A stretch of 64,000 nt of DNA, taken from positions 425,059-489,058 of the forward strand of contig MU277687.1 in assembly GCA_022385805.1 (NCBI GenBank), in the 5' to 3' direction. The translations under genes and the position numbers were made by a program. This document shows, piece after piece, positions 22,250 to 33,507 of the stretch (position 1 is the first letter of the stretch; each line of letters opens with the position of its first letter). The notes under the pieces were generated by a model. The model was not told the DNA's origin. It made no database searches and saw nothing but the letters and a program-made list of their open reading frames with translations. The DNA comes from Pilatotrama ljubarskyi. Its lineage: Eukaryota; Basidiomycota; Agaricomycetes; Polyporales; Polyporaceae.

Positions 22250-23408
22250 TCACAGTCGCTTCAGGGCCTTCTTCCGCTTCTCGCCTCCTGCTCCGCTGCT
22301 CACTGCTGCTCGCTTCACGGCCTTGTTTGCCGACGCGTCCGCTGGAACCTTCACGGCAATGTTGGAATCCGCGGTCCCTAGGGGTGACGGTGATGTCAGC
22401 CGCTCCTTTGGTGAAGTTCCCTTCTCAGATGACAGATTCGTTGGTGAGGGTGTGGTAGGACTCGGGTAAGTATTAGGCGTCGATGGATGTAGAGGCTGCG
22501 AGGGTACTGAGGGTGACGGGGAGGTTGCCTTGGAGGGCACCGACGTTGTTGTCGCTGGTAGGACTTTGGAGGTTGACGCCACTGGTGTGGCCGCCGCCTC
22601 AGACGCTGCAGGTGTGTTGAACTCGGCCGGCCGAATCTGGGCTCGTATGAATATCGGCCAACACGTCTCCCCATGCTTACGTACCTTCGGTTTTGCGTGT
22701 ACGCTCGTGATGAGCCTCGCGCGCTCGCAATAGCTATTGTAGTCCTCCAGCAACAGCTTTCCGGCCTCCTCATCCAGGGCGGACTCGGGATTGGGATAGA
22801 TGAGCAGGCACTTCACCGTGAGAAGAATGTGGCCGATTCCATAGGAGGATTTCCAGTCCTTCTTGAGGGTGTTCACACAGATCTCGCCCGTGGCGGAGAC
22901 ATTTGGATGGAAGATCTTGGTTGAAAACCAGCCTATGATTGCTGCGTATGAGTGGGCCGAGGGTAGGATGTATGGCAACATACGCACATTTCGGGGGTGC
23001 CGCGGGGAACTCTTCCGTGAACTGAAACCTAACCCTAAAGTAGCCTCCCGCGTAAGGCGTGCCCTCTGCGCGAGACGCGTCAGGAGCGTGCAGACATGTC
23101 AAACAGGGGGCGAAAGGTGCGCACCTGGGCCCTCGATGATGCCCGTCACGTCGAGCATGTTATCTTCGTTTGTAACGACGCGTATTCCCTCAGGGGGGTT
23201 GGTCCGGAGCTCACTAAGCTCGCGCATGAGGCGGCGGAGGACGGCGGGTGTGACGGACTATCCCAATAATCAGTTTCTGCGCCACATGTCTATACCAGGC
23301 CGAACGGAAAGACGTACCATAATTCGAGGAGGGCGAGGAGGCGGGCGGTATGTGCGTATTCGCGTTGAAGTTGTGGTTAGAAGTCAACCAGGGTGGCGCC
23401 CGATCCAT
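22250..23408 (-). CDS. Ubiquitin-conjugating enzyme E2, UBE2S type
   Basis: UBE2S extends Lys11-linked ubiquitin chains on substrates of the anaphase-promoting complex. The E2 core is read across exons: [20 protein letters not shown], then GIIEGP joined to [16 protein letters not shown], then [10 protein letters not shown] joined to [15 protein letters not shown]. The active site follows as [12 protein letters not shown], then [20 protein letters not shown] and [14 protein letters not shown]. These are close to the UBE2S pattern, notably the cysteine context CVNxLKxDW. An intron joins KPK to IRPAEFNT, after which a Ser/Pro/Thr-rich linker leads to a basic end, [12 protein letters not shown]. 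Animal UBE2S ends in a comparable LRRL tail that docks on the APC/C. The 5' end is unsettled: an ATG at 23408 opens [14 protein letters not shown], but its donor does not join the core exon in phase. Confidence 0.85.
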
Positions 23409-24567
23409 CTCCGACCGGCCCTAATGTGCTCAGCCACGATTGTAATGCCGTGACGGGTCGCGTCACATTATATCGTCCTCCGTGATTCGAAACCGAGTCC
23501 GGACCCCAGTCACGAACCCTGACCTCCTGAGTTCTAGTTGCCAGGAGCCAACGCAAAAGATGTTTCCTTGACGACTTACCTGATATTCGACAGCCCTTTC
23601 TGTCTTTCTGGATTGACGCCTTACGACGGGTGACGTCCTTTGGCATCAATAGCGCTCAGCATACACAAGATCATACTAAGGTATGAAGGTACGTGGGCGT
23701 GCGATAACAGGCGATGTCATACATGATCTGATCATGTAGGTAAGGAAGATGCTTATCTACTCTCCATACGTAGTAGTACCGTCTAGATGGCGAGGAAGCG
23801 CCTCCACATCGTCAGGTACGTGAACTCTGCGTTGTAAAGCAAGTGCTGTGCTCAGCATTTGCATTTAGATGAATGAGCGTGTTTGCTTTGCGACCGTAAG
23901 TCTGCATGCCACGGGATCTGCATGGACATTTCCCGTGGAGTGCTTCTGTTTACGTGGCCAGTGGGTTCGCCAGCAATCACTACAGCGAGTAGTGCGGCTG
24001 CGCTCTTGCGGCCCGTCGTTGGGTACGCTCTGCGACGCCATTTGCGAGGGATGAATTGCCCGCCAAAGTGGCTTCACCTGCGATATTAACTGTGCAACAG
24101 TTCAACGGCGTGGGGATGTAACAATTCCCGGTACAGTCGGATTTTAGCCCTCTATCCCACTCAGACGCTCCAGCACGAAACACTTCAGATTCTGCATGCT
24201 CCATGTGCAAGAGCATAGTACCTAAGCGTTGCTGCGCTGTTCAGGGGCATAATGTCCACACGGATTACATGCTTTCCTGTGTCCCTTGACCCGAATCGGC
24301 CGTATATATCCCCACGTTTGATGATGATCTCAAGTCGGCGAAACGTCATGGTAAGCCGATTACTCATGCCCCGCAATCCCCCGCCGCAATCCCCGAGGCA
24401 GTGTCAGCGACGTCGTGGCCTCGGCATGATATGTTCGTCGCGATGGCGCAAGAGGACTCAATTATAAATACGGATGGCTGAGGTGAAGCACCGGAAGGGC
24501 ATAACTCCAGCACGCATATCTACTACTAGACGTTTACCGCATATCGTGACCTTACAGCATCCCACAC
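23409..24567. other. Divergent intergenic region, no gene seen
   Basis: This is about 1.16 kb upstream of both flanking genes. Frames are short and without motifs. The only regulatory-looking element noticed is the TATA-like box listed separately. Confidence 0.45.
24463..24470 (+). promoter_or_regulatory. TATA-like box for the reductase gene
   Basis: TATAAATA lies 98 bp upstream of the ATG at 24568, a usual distance for a fungal TATA element plus 5' leader. Confidence 0.5.
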
Positions 24568-25967
24568 ATGTCTTCAAAGCAACTCATTCTAGTGCGCCCT
24601 TGCTCTCGGACGGTTGTCTACTACTCTGATGACTCAACCTAATTGTCTACAGGTCACCGGCATCAATGGGTTTCTCGGTGCCCACATCGTAGATCAACTG
24701 GTGAAGGCCGGGTATCGCGTCAGAGGGCACGTCTTGTCATCTTCGTAACCTTGGTCTAGGGACTGACTCGCTATACAGCACTGTCCGGTCTAGCAAGCTT
24801 GAATTCGCCCGCGAGAGCAATGCGGCATACGGTGCCGACGTCGAAGTCGTCGCTGCTGACGATCTCGCATTCGGGGACTTTACAGCTGTGCTCAAGGGTG
24901 CATGTTCATGCGACATCTTGACGGAGACTCTTATACTGAAGCGGAGTGCATGATGATAGACGTTTACGGCGTCATCCACGCTGCCGCTCCTTTGGTTGGC
25001 GCAGACACGCCGGAGAATGCTCTCACAGTGCGTTTGAGGGAGACCGGTCATATTATCCGCGTTCTGCTAAGATTCGGGCTGCAGGCAGCGATCGAAGGCG
25101 CGGTGAACATCCTGCGCCAGGCCGAGAAGGCGGGCATCAAGCGCTACGTCCTAGTCAGCAGCGCAGTTACAATCCGAAACCCCGAGTACCCTAACAATGC
25201 TCCCTGGAAGGACACAGTTAAGACATAGTCTGTTTCCGTTCGTTCTTGGTCCACTTATGCAAGCGCACTTTGCATTCAGATTGGTTTGAAGTCACGCGGG
25301 AGCAAGCACTCGAGAGCAAAAACCCTCAACTGGTATACGCAGCCGAGAAGGTGCTCGCCGAGCGCGCGGTATGGGAGTTTGCAGAGGCACACCCCAACAT
25401 CGACGTCACAGCCCGTATGTCTTCATGGAACGACAGCCCTCCTGACCTGACTTATACCGACCTCTGGCCTCCGCAGTGGACCCTCCTGTCTTCATCGGCC
25501 CCTTTGCGCCGAACTTCCGCTTCATCGACGCCCTTGTGAAGGAGCTGAGCACTGACAGTGTACTCCGCGAGCTACTCAGCCCCTCCGGCAACTTCTTCTT
25601 CCCCTTCCTGCCTCTGATTGACGTCCGCGATGTGGCGCGCTCTACCGTACACGTCCTCACTGCGCCGTGTGGCCGCGACGTCGGGAGGAAGCGGCTCCTG
25701 TTCCTGCCGCACGCCCTTAGCTGGAAGGAGGTTGCAGAGCTCGTTGCCGAAGAGCGTCCGGAGCTCAAGGACCGCATCTCCAAGCCGGCGCTGACGGAGT
25801 ATTCCCATCCCGCCCCCGAGAACATGGGTGCAGACGCGACGCGGAAGTCGATCGAGGTCCTGAGATTGGGCGAGCTGACGGATTGGAAGAAGTCCGTGCT
25901 CGATGGTGCGGATTCCTACATTGAGGCCGAGAGAAGGTTTGCGCAGGAGGGCAAGACGTTCCACTAG
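24568..25967 (+). CDS. NAD(P)-dependent reductase of the extended SDR/epimerase family
   Basis: The first exon, MSSKQLIL, splices over about 60 nt to VTGINGFLGAHIVDQLVKAG, the Rossmann motif GxxGxxG. Further exons give SSKLEFARESNAAYGADVEV, VYGVIHAAAPLVGADTPEN, and AAIEGAVNILRQAEKAGIKR with YVLVSSAVT. The active-site YxxxK appears in QLVYAAEKVLAERAVWEFAE. The C-terminal part includes FIGPFAPNFR, FFPFLPLIDVRDVARSTVHV and a helical end closing at 25967. This layout resembles dihydroflavonol-4-reductase/cinnamoyl-CoA-reductase-like ketoreductases such as yeast Gre2, which reduce carbonyls with NADPH. About six exons; some middle exon edges (24870-25090, 25230-25260) are approximate. The substrate is unknown. 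Confidence 0.8.
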
Positions 25968-26450
25968 ACGACTCCTGTCCGAGGACGGATCTCTTGCAAT
26001 ACACATGTATAAGTGGTACTTAGAGTCGATGTGTTTATTCGCTACATCTGTATAATCGACGGTGCCTCTCGCTGCTCGCATCGACTTGGGTGACTCCTTC
26101 AAGGCAGTGCTGAAATTTGTGCGTTACAGTAGACGACGCACCGGGTCCAGCTGCCCACCTAGGGGCATACGCTAAAGAGCCACTGTGTATACGATCGACT
26201 CCTCATACGATGTGCAAGATCGACGAGACCAGGGAGAGAATGTGGTGGTAGTACGAGCTTGAATTTGGCGTGAACTTCCTGTGACGAGCGCCTCCTTCCT
26301 TATTCGTCAGGCAGATCTGCGATGTGACTCACCTCCAGATCGGCTAGATATTTCGTAGATCTCTCATTTCCCCGCTCGCGCCGTCTGCAGCCTCCGCTTT
26401 GCTGCTACTCCGGATACTACCCACCTTCACAGCCTAAGTAGGAGGCAAAC
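25968..26450. other. Intergenic, no gene seen
   Basis: This is the promoter side of the adenylosuccinate lyase gene. No coding or RNA feature was recognised. Confidence 0.45.
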
Positions 26451-28396
26451 ATGGAGGCCTTCGACACCTACCAAACGCCGCTCTCAAGGTTCATAGTCCC
26501 TCGCTCTCCCAGTCCGCGCCCCAGACACCCGATCCTGATGCCGCGCCCCTAGCCGCTATGCAAGCAAGGAGATGGCCCACCTTTTCTCCCCGGCTGTATG
26601 TCGCCCTCGTCTACCTCGGTGCGCTCATCCTCGCCGGATACTCAGTCCGATGCGCGTTGTGTAGAACCGGTTCCACACCTGGCGAAAGCTCTGGCTGAAC
26701 CTCGCGATCGCGGAGAAGGAGCTCGGGCTCAACATCTCGGACGAGGCCATCGAGCAGATGAAGGCGAACCTCGTACGTCCCTAGTGGCTCTGCGCGTTCT
26801 GAGAGCTGTGTTCACAGTTTGTTAGCATCTGGACCCCAAGCAGTTCGAGATCGCCGCGGCGGAGGAGAAGAAGAGGCGGCACGACGTGATGGCGCACGTC
26901 CACACCTTCGGCCAGGTCGCCCCCGCCGCCGCGGGCATCATCCACCTCGGCGCGACTTCCTGCTACGTTACAGAGTACGCCCCGCCTCTCTCTGTTGATC
27001 TCACGCTCGACGTGCCCAACGTGCGCCTTGTAGCAACGCGGACCTCATCTTCTTGCGCGAGGCGCTCACGCTCCTCCTGCAAAAGCTCGCGGTGGTGATC
27101 GACCGCTTCGCCAAGTTCGCGGAACAATACCGCGACCTCCCCACGCTCGGCTTCACGCACTTCCAGCCCGCACAGCTCACGACCGTCGGCAAGCGCGCGA
27201 CGCTCTGGATCCAGGTGCGCCTCTGCGTTATCCGTCGCTGTCTGTTCGTTTTGTCTCAACGAGCGCGGGTCGGACGTCGGGGAAACAGGAGCTTCTGTGG
27301 GATCTGCGCAACATCAAGCGCGCGAGGGACGACCTTGGGTTCCGCGGTGTCAAGGGCACGACCGGCACCCAGGCCAGCTTCCTCGCCCTGTTCGACGGTG
27401 ATCACGACAAGGTCAGACGGCGTCTCATTCCGTCTCATGGCCGAGCGCTCAGTGCTGTTCTCAGGTCGAGGAGCTCGACCGTCGCGTTACCGAGCTGTGC
27501 GGGTTCAGCTATGCGTACCCAGTCACGTCGCAGACGTACTCTAGGAAGATCGACATCGACGTGCTCGCGCCCTTGGCTAGCTTTGGCGCGACCGCGCACA
27601 AGCTCGCTACTGACCTGCGCCTACTCGCGAACCTGAAAGTCTGTTACCACCCCTCTTATCGCAACATCAGCTCACAGGGCGCAATCACGCAGGAAGTCGA
27701 GGAGCCGTTCGAGTCGACGCAGATCGGGTCGTCGGCGATGGCGTACAAGCGGAACCCGATGCGGTCCGAGCGGATCTGCAGCCTGTCGCGGCACCTGATG
27801 ACGATCCAGCAGAACGCGCTGGGCACGGCGAGCGTGCAGTGGTTCGAGCGCACGCTGGACGACAGCGCGAACCGGCGCATCACGCTCCCCGAGGCGTTCC
27901 TCACCGCGGACATCGTGCTCACGACGCTGCAGAACGTGAGCGAGGGCCTTGTCGTGTACCCGAAGGTCATCGCGCGCCGCATCGCGCAGGAGCTACCCTT
28001 CATGGCCACGGAGAACATCATCATGGCGATGGTGAAGAGCGGCGGGGACCGCCAGGAGGCGCACGAGAAGATCCGGGTGCGTCATGCTGTTGTGTAGCTT
28101 CTGTTTCGAGAGACGTCCGTTGACGGATGGACGTGGCGCAGGTGCTGTCGCACGAGGCTGCGCACCAGGTGAAGCAGCTTGGGCTGGAGAACGACCTGAT
28201 CGAGCGCGTCCGCGCAGACCCATATTTTGACCCTATCAAGGGCCAGCTTGACGTGCTGCTCGACCCGAAGAGCTTCATCGGGCGCGCCCCGGAGCAGGTG
28301 GACAGGTTCCTGGCGGAATGGGTACGGCCTGCGCTGGCGGATAACGAGCTGCAGGCTGCGCTTGGAAGGGCTGGGAAGGCCGAGCTGAATGTGTAA
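26451..28396 (+). CDS. ADE13: Adenylosuccinate lyase
   Basis: This enzyme cleaves SAICAR and adenylosuccinate, releasing fumarate, in purine synthesis. The start at 26451 reads [13 protein letters not shown]. The exons then give [50 protein letters not shown] with the conserved catalytic-site HDVMAH, and [17 protein letters not shown]. Next are [20 protein letters not shown] with the catalytic-site His, [20 protein letters not shown], and [20 protein letters not shown]. The fumarase/aspartase-superfamily signature is [20 protein letters not shown], followed by [20 protein letters not shown]. The last exon starts near 28140 ([20 protein letters not shown]) and ends at 28396. About eight exons and some 480 residues, the normal length. 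Small introns interrupt most conserved blocks, but all family motifs are present. Confidence 0.94.
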
Positions 28397-28975
28397 GGGC
28401 AGCCGGGCGGAACGTTATAGAAAGGATGGCGAATGTCATGGGTGTGTATACTATGTACATGTGCAAAAGACCCCGTAAGCGGGTCAGTTGGATCTTCGTT
28501 TCCTAACCTGTTGACGGGCATGCTAGCTGCTATTCCTCGGATGCCAGATTGTATTAGGAGGTTCAAAGTTCAAACAGAGCGTGAAGCTTGAGTAGGGAGG
28601 ATGCCACAACTTGAAGATAGATTTCAGGGGCGTGGGAACGATCGTTACCCCGCATTTCGCCAGAGATTGGCCGGGGCGGGCGCCTGTGTGCTCTTGTTGG
28701 CTGTTCGCACAGGACCGTGGTGCTGCTGCAGCTGACCGCCCCGAGTCTCCTGTGCTCGATCCCCGTGGGGCTCGCTGATATAAACAACGTGCCCTCCTCT
28801 TCTCCGCCCGACACGTCTTGCTCTCGACCACCACCACCCCCGCCTCGCTCGACAAAGACCCCCGCACTCCCGGGCCCAGGTCTCTCGCCCCCAGACTAGA
28901 TCTGTTGTCCGTGCAGAACTGCGCAACAGCACTACCTATCTATAGGTTACAATTCCCTCTAGACGCACCATCATC
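28397..28975. other. Intergenic, no gene seen
   Basis: This lies between the lyase stop and the start of a small putative gene. Pyrimidine-rich stretches near 28800-28880 suggest a promoter or leader. Confidence 0.4.
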
Positions 28976-29610
28976 ATGGTTCGCAATCCTTCGCGTTGAC
29001 GTACTGAAGAGAGAGACTTAGACTGACCTGGCTTGCAGCCGGCCCATGACGATCAGCATCGCGATGTTCTGAGTCTGCGTCTCGCACTCGGCTCCATCCT
29101 CTCCCCCGTAAGTATACGCTTGATTGGTTGAGATGTCCCCTCGCGACCCCTGCCCCTCACCTGCCACCAACCGCACCTGCTCCTTCTCCTGTTGTCGTTG
29201 TCACGGGCGCACATCAGCCCTAACGTAGCATGCAGAAACGTCCACACCCAGCCCAGTCCTCCGCCACCTCGGGCACCGCCAGCCCCGCTCTGCACTGCCC
29301 GCACTCCGCGATGCCCCTCGCCACCTCCTCGTCCTCCTCCAGCTCACACGGGTCACTATCCGCCCCGTCGGCGACGCCCGTGCCGCACGCCCACCGCCAG
29401 CCAGCCATGCCCTCGATCGAGTCCCCCGCGGTGCACGCGCTGGACGAGGCGCACCCCCGAGCGCCAGACGCGATGAGCGTCCCGTCGACGGGCACGCCGG
29501 TGTCCGGAGGCGCGTCGGGGAGCGCGACTCCTGGCGGGCGCGCGAACTTCATCGGCACGCTGCAGTCGAAGAGCGCGTGGGACGCCCTCATCCACGGGTC
29601 CTGGGTGTGA
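28976..29610 (+). CDS. Small Ser/Pro/Ala-rich hypothetical protein
   Basis: The best-supported part is a frame from 29230 to 29610 that opens MQKRPHPAQSSATSGTASPA. It continues through a Ser/Thr/Pro/Ala-rich region to a conserved-looking end, GGRANFIGTLQSKSAWDALI followed by HGSWV. A GT-AG intron (29109 to about 29228) fuses it in phase to an upstream exon encoding HDDQHRDVLSLRLALGSILS, which looks like a real helix. The first exon is unsettled. An ATG at 28976 has a good context, but no clean donor joins it in phase. The protein would be about 150 residues, disordered except at both ends. No family was recognised. Confidence 0.5.
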
Positions 29611-30517
29611 AGCACTCGCGCTCGCATCCGTGCTCTTTTCCTGTGCCTCTGCCTAGACGTTTCCGCTTTAGAGGGTGGGTTCCCCCGGGTCGAGATCTTC
29701 GAGATCTTCTTTCTATCGGACAGCGTTACACGCCATGCGATGTGTGAGACTGCAGGCCCGTACACTGACTACGACAACGGTCTAGCTTACCGCCGTTACG
29801 AATCCCGAGTCGTTTCGCGTACATCCCCTTACCCTACGGTACACTGACTTGACAGAGCTCCAGGCTTCGGACCGGTGCACTCGATTGGCTGGCTATGTGC
29901 AGTAGTCGGTGGTCGACGTCCAGCCACCGTCCTTCTGGAGTTCCTCTCCCTACTCTGCGAGATCGATATCCCCTTTCATCCCCCATCCCCCCCGTCCATC
30001 CATTCATCCCTCTTCCCATCCTGTCGCTTTCGTGCAGTTGTCTTTATACCTGGCCGCTCGTTCATTCTGTGCAGGCGTGTAGTATATGTACTCAGACCTT
30101 TGCGAATACTCACCATTCACCGGTTCACTCCTGCCCTCTGGGCCCAACGCATTGGGTACGGCGAACAAACTCGGAGGCGCGCGCCTGCGTCGGTGACGGA
30201 GGTCGGCTAAAGGGGAACGGGAACGTGGACGCGGGCGACGATGACAGCATCGACGCGGCAGTGCGGCGTTTGCAGCGTCGTGCAGGACCTGCACGGCCTT
30301 TCGAGCGTCGTCGACGTCCGTAACTGTGGCACATCCTCCTGAGCCCGTACGCCAATGACTCTCCCTTATATGCTCGTGCCATAGAGCGAGACTTCTCTAC
30401 TACTCCGTCCCCTTGTGTTACATTGCTGGTACTGATCGATCACTTATTCAACTTGCATCGACGACCCGACCTCAGCTGGATCCACGTTGAATGCATACGT
30501 ACTAAATGCAATCGCCA
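29611..30517. other. Intergenic, no gene seen
   Basis: This holds the region upstream of the PH-CNH gene. It was searched in all frames for a DH (RhoGEF) domain that would complete that gene, and none was seen. A TATAT element lies near 30366. Confidence 0.5.
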
Positions 30518-33067
30518 ATGATCAAGCCTATGGCGGAATACCACAGCCGCAGTTCTTCCACAGGTAACAAGCCAAGCCCTTCCCTCCTTGCTTAGGCTCA
30601 CGACCACGCGCGTGCTGTTCCACAGAACCCAGCAGCAGGATACCCAGAGATGCGTGGTATCGCGCGAGCTGGTACAGCGACAGGCTCGAGTTCAAAGACA
30701 CCAGTATCGTCGTCGTACGTCGCCTCCTCCTACCTTCTAATCATCATGACCGATCAACTGAATGTTTGCGCACCGTAGGACCTCGGCCTCAATGACCCCG
30801 CGCGGCAGGTCGTCCATGCGGGTCCGCTCTTCCGCCAGACCGAGCTCAGCCCGTTGAAGCGCACCGTGAGCGGCGGGGGCGCAGGCTGGAAGCTGCTCTG
30901 GGTCGTTCTGTTTGACAACTACCGTGCGTCCTTCCCCGAGAGCCTTCCAGAAATCAGAAGAGAGGCTGACCGGGGGGAACTCCTCGATAGTGGTGATGAC
31001 TAAACAAAAGGGCCAGGGTGCCGAGACGCGATATGTCGTGTGGAAGCCTGTAGGTACTAGCTCGAGATCGTAGCGCGGTTGTACTAGACTCACGCTCACT
31101 GGTTTGTGCAGCCAGTCCGACTCGAGTTCCTCGCGCTTGAGAGCCTCTCGATTCGCCCCGTGCAGCGCAGCAACACCCTCAGCCGCATGATGCGCCGCAG
31201 CGAGTCCCCCGGTCCCGGCCGCATCTCCCCCGACCCTTCCTTCCCCCTCTCCTCCGACCCGGCATCCGACGCGTACTACCCCGTCTCCTTCCGCACGCAC
31301 GGCAAGCACGGCGCTTCGTACACGCTTTACGCCGCCACCGCGGAGGAGCGTGCGGAGTGGCGGCGGCGGCTGCGCGAGGCGCTCGCGGCGCGCAGGGCCG
31401 CGCAGGAGGCGGGGAGCATCTTCAGGTTAGAGACGATCACGAGGGATACGGCGGAGAGCCAGGAGGCGCCGGCCCATGCGGAGGGGCTGGTTACTGGGAG
31501 AGTGACTTGTACGCTGCCGTTTGGTATGTGCCTGGCGAGAATGCTGTTGGGAGTGAAGGGAGATGCTGATGCACATGTGCATGAAGGGATGAGCGATGGA
31601 CGCCACTTTGTTGCCATTGGGAGCGAAGACGGGGTTTGGATCGGCATGCCTGGTCGACCTGAATGTAGGTGCATGTTTGGGTCTCCTGAGCTCCAGAAAA
31701 CGACCAGCGCTGACGGTCCAGCGGTGCTCCTTTAACATGCAGCGATCCAGCGAGTCATGTCTCTGAAGCTGGTCACCCAAATCGCCTTCCTGGCAGAGTA
31801 CGGCTTACTGATCGTGCTGGCGGACAAGGTACGCCGTTGCCCTCCTGGTCTACTACGTTTTTAAAAGGCTTAGGCTCACCGCGGCTGTGCATATCGATGT
31901 CGTAGATACTCTACGCGATAGACATCGAGAGCGTCATACCAAGCGGCGGCCAGACCGCGACACAGCCCGCGTTCGGCCTGCAGACGATCAGCAATCCACA
32001 CCACCCGGTCCATTTCTTCAGCGTAGGTCGATTGGGAGGCCGGACTCTCATCACGTACAAGAAGAGAAAAGGGGTCAGTGTGAGCGTCTCGCCGTCACGC
32101 CTGCGCCTCCCTCATTCACGCGCTGACGGTCAGCGCTCTTGTAGCTGGACAGCGTCTTCCGCCTTTTGCGCGTCTTCCGACCTGTCGAACCATGGGCCGC
32201 TCAAGACCCTCCCAAGATCGAGGTGGACAGGGTACGACATCACCCGGTCAGTACTAAAGGAACATGAGAACGCTCAAGCAGAGCCATCTAGGAGTTCTTC
32301 CTCCCGTCTGACGCACACGACCTGCTCTTTCTGAAAAGCAAGGTCTGCATATTGTGCACGCGAGGGTTCGAGATCATGGATCTCTCAGAGTGAGTCCCCC
32401 TTCGCCTTCCGACACCGTGATTCGGCTGAAATCGCGACGTATATTAGCTTCTCGAGCGCAACCATCCCGCTAGAGGAAGATCTGCGCCGGCTGGGCAAGC
32501 GGTCTAGTGCGTGCAGGTCGATAGCGATGTTCCGCATACGGGAAGACGAGTTTCTCCTCTGCTATGACGGTATGTCCCACCTCGGTCTCATATCACTCAA
32601 CCTCATCAGTCATCTCAGAATTCGGACTGTACGTGGACAAACGAGGCGCCCCATCTCGCTCGCCGCCTACAATCGAATGGGAAGGAGTAGCGACGGAAGC
32701 GGCCTGGCACGCGCCCTACGTCCTCCTGTTCTGCCCGTCCTTCGTCGAAGTGCGACACGTCGAGTCCGGCCGGCTGGCGCAGATTATCCCCGGACAGGAC
32801 GTCCGCTGTCTGTGGGACGGGCGAGGCGTCGTCCACCCCCCGCAAGCTCCGGAGGTCGCGGCGTTTGGGGATTTCGACGATCCCCGAACGCCTCGCGTTC
32901 ATGCTGTGATGGACGATTCCGAGATCTCTTCGTTCAAGAATCCTGCTGCTACGAGGAGACAGCATGTGGTCGAGCTGGTCCCGACTGAACGCCTGATCGT
33001 GCCCGGGGCGCGCTACTCTCCTTCGCTGCTCAGTGTCGCTGATACCCTTCCCCCATACACACCTTAG
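30518..33067 (+). CDS. Rom2-like PH-CNH protein lacking the RhoGEF (DH) domain
   Basis: Full-length Rom1/Rom2-type proteins are Rho1 exchange factors with DH, PH and CNH domains. Here the frame starts at MIKPMAEYHSRSSST and splices to PSSRIPRDAWYRASWYSDRL, so it begins between DH and PH. The PH region has VVDLGLNDPARQVVHAGPLF, GAGWKLLWVVLFDNYLVMTK and YYPVSFRTHGKHGASYTLYA, ending in the helix AEERAEWRRRLREALAARRA. The CNH domain begins at DGRHFVAIGSEDGVWIGMPG and continues with LVTQIAFLAEYGLLIVLADK, LYAIDIESV, NPHHPVHFFSVGRLGGRTLI, VCILCTRGFEIMDLSD and CRSIAMFRIREDEFLLCYDE. It ends LLSVADTLPPYTP at 33067. At least nine exons; their junctions keep frame and no stop interrupts them. The donor near 31525 is ambiguous. 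Confidence 0.8.
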
Positions 33068-33507
33068 ACGATTTGTCCACGCCGAGCTACCGCGCTGCAT
33101 ATACTGACGGACTTCCTTGCATTGTAATTTATTCGCTTTCCTGACATATGGAATGCGCTCTTCGGTGGTAGTGTGATTCGTTTGAGGTGGGCCGAAATAG
33201 GTGGTGACGGAGGCTGACGGCACCCGCCATCCTCCGGCAGTCACATTTGTGTACTCGCCCGTTCGAGTCTGGCCCGTCTCTTCATCCCGCCCACGGTTAT
33301 CCGCCACATCCTACTGTCCCCGCCGAGCTCGACATCTTGACACTATCTAGCGTGAAACGCGAGCTCTCGTAGCTACTAGGGGAATCACCTGTGCAGCAGC
33401 ACCGGCTGGAGCAGAACTTCTCAGGTGAGACGTGGTCTGCTGCCATTCGGACATGATTCTAACGACTGCTGCATTTCACAGGCAGGGGTTGAATTGTATC
33501 CGCGCAG
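33068..33507. other. Intergenic with a probable 5' leader intron
   Basis: Near 33424-33482, a GTGAGAC donor and a TTTCACAG acceptor frame a likely intron in the 5' leader of the next gene. Nothing else was recognised. Confidence 0.4.

Noticed and set aside
29611..30517. Search for a DH domain upstream of the PH-CNH gene
   Set aside because: No frame showed the conserved helices of a RhoGEF catalytic domain; only low-complexity short frames are present.
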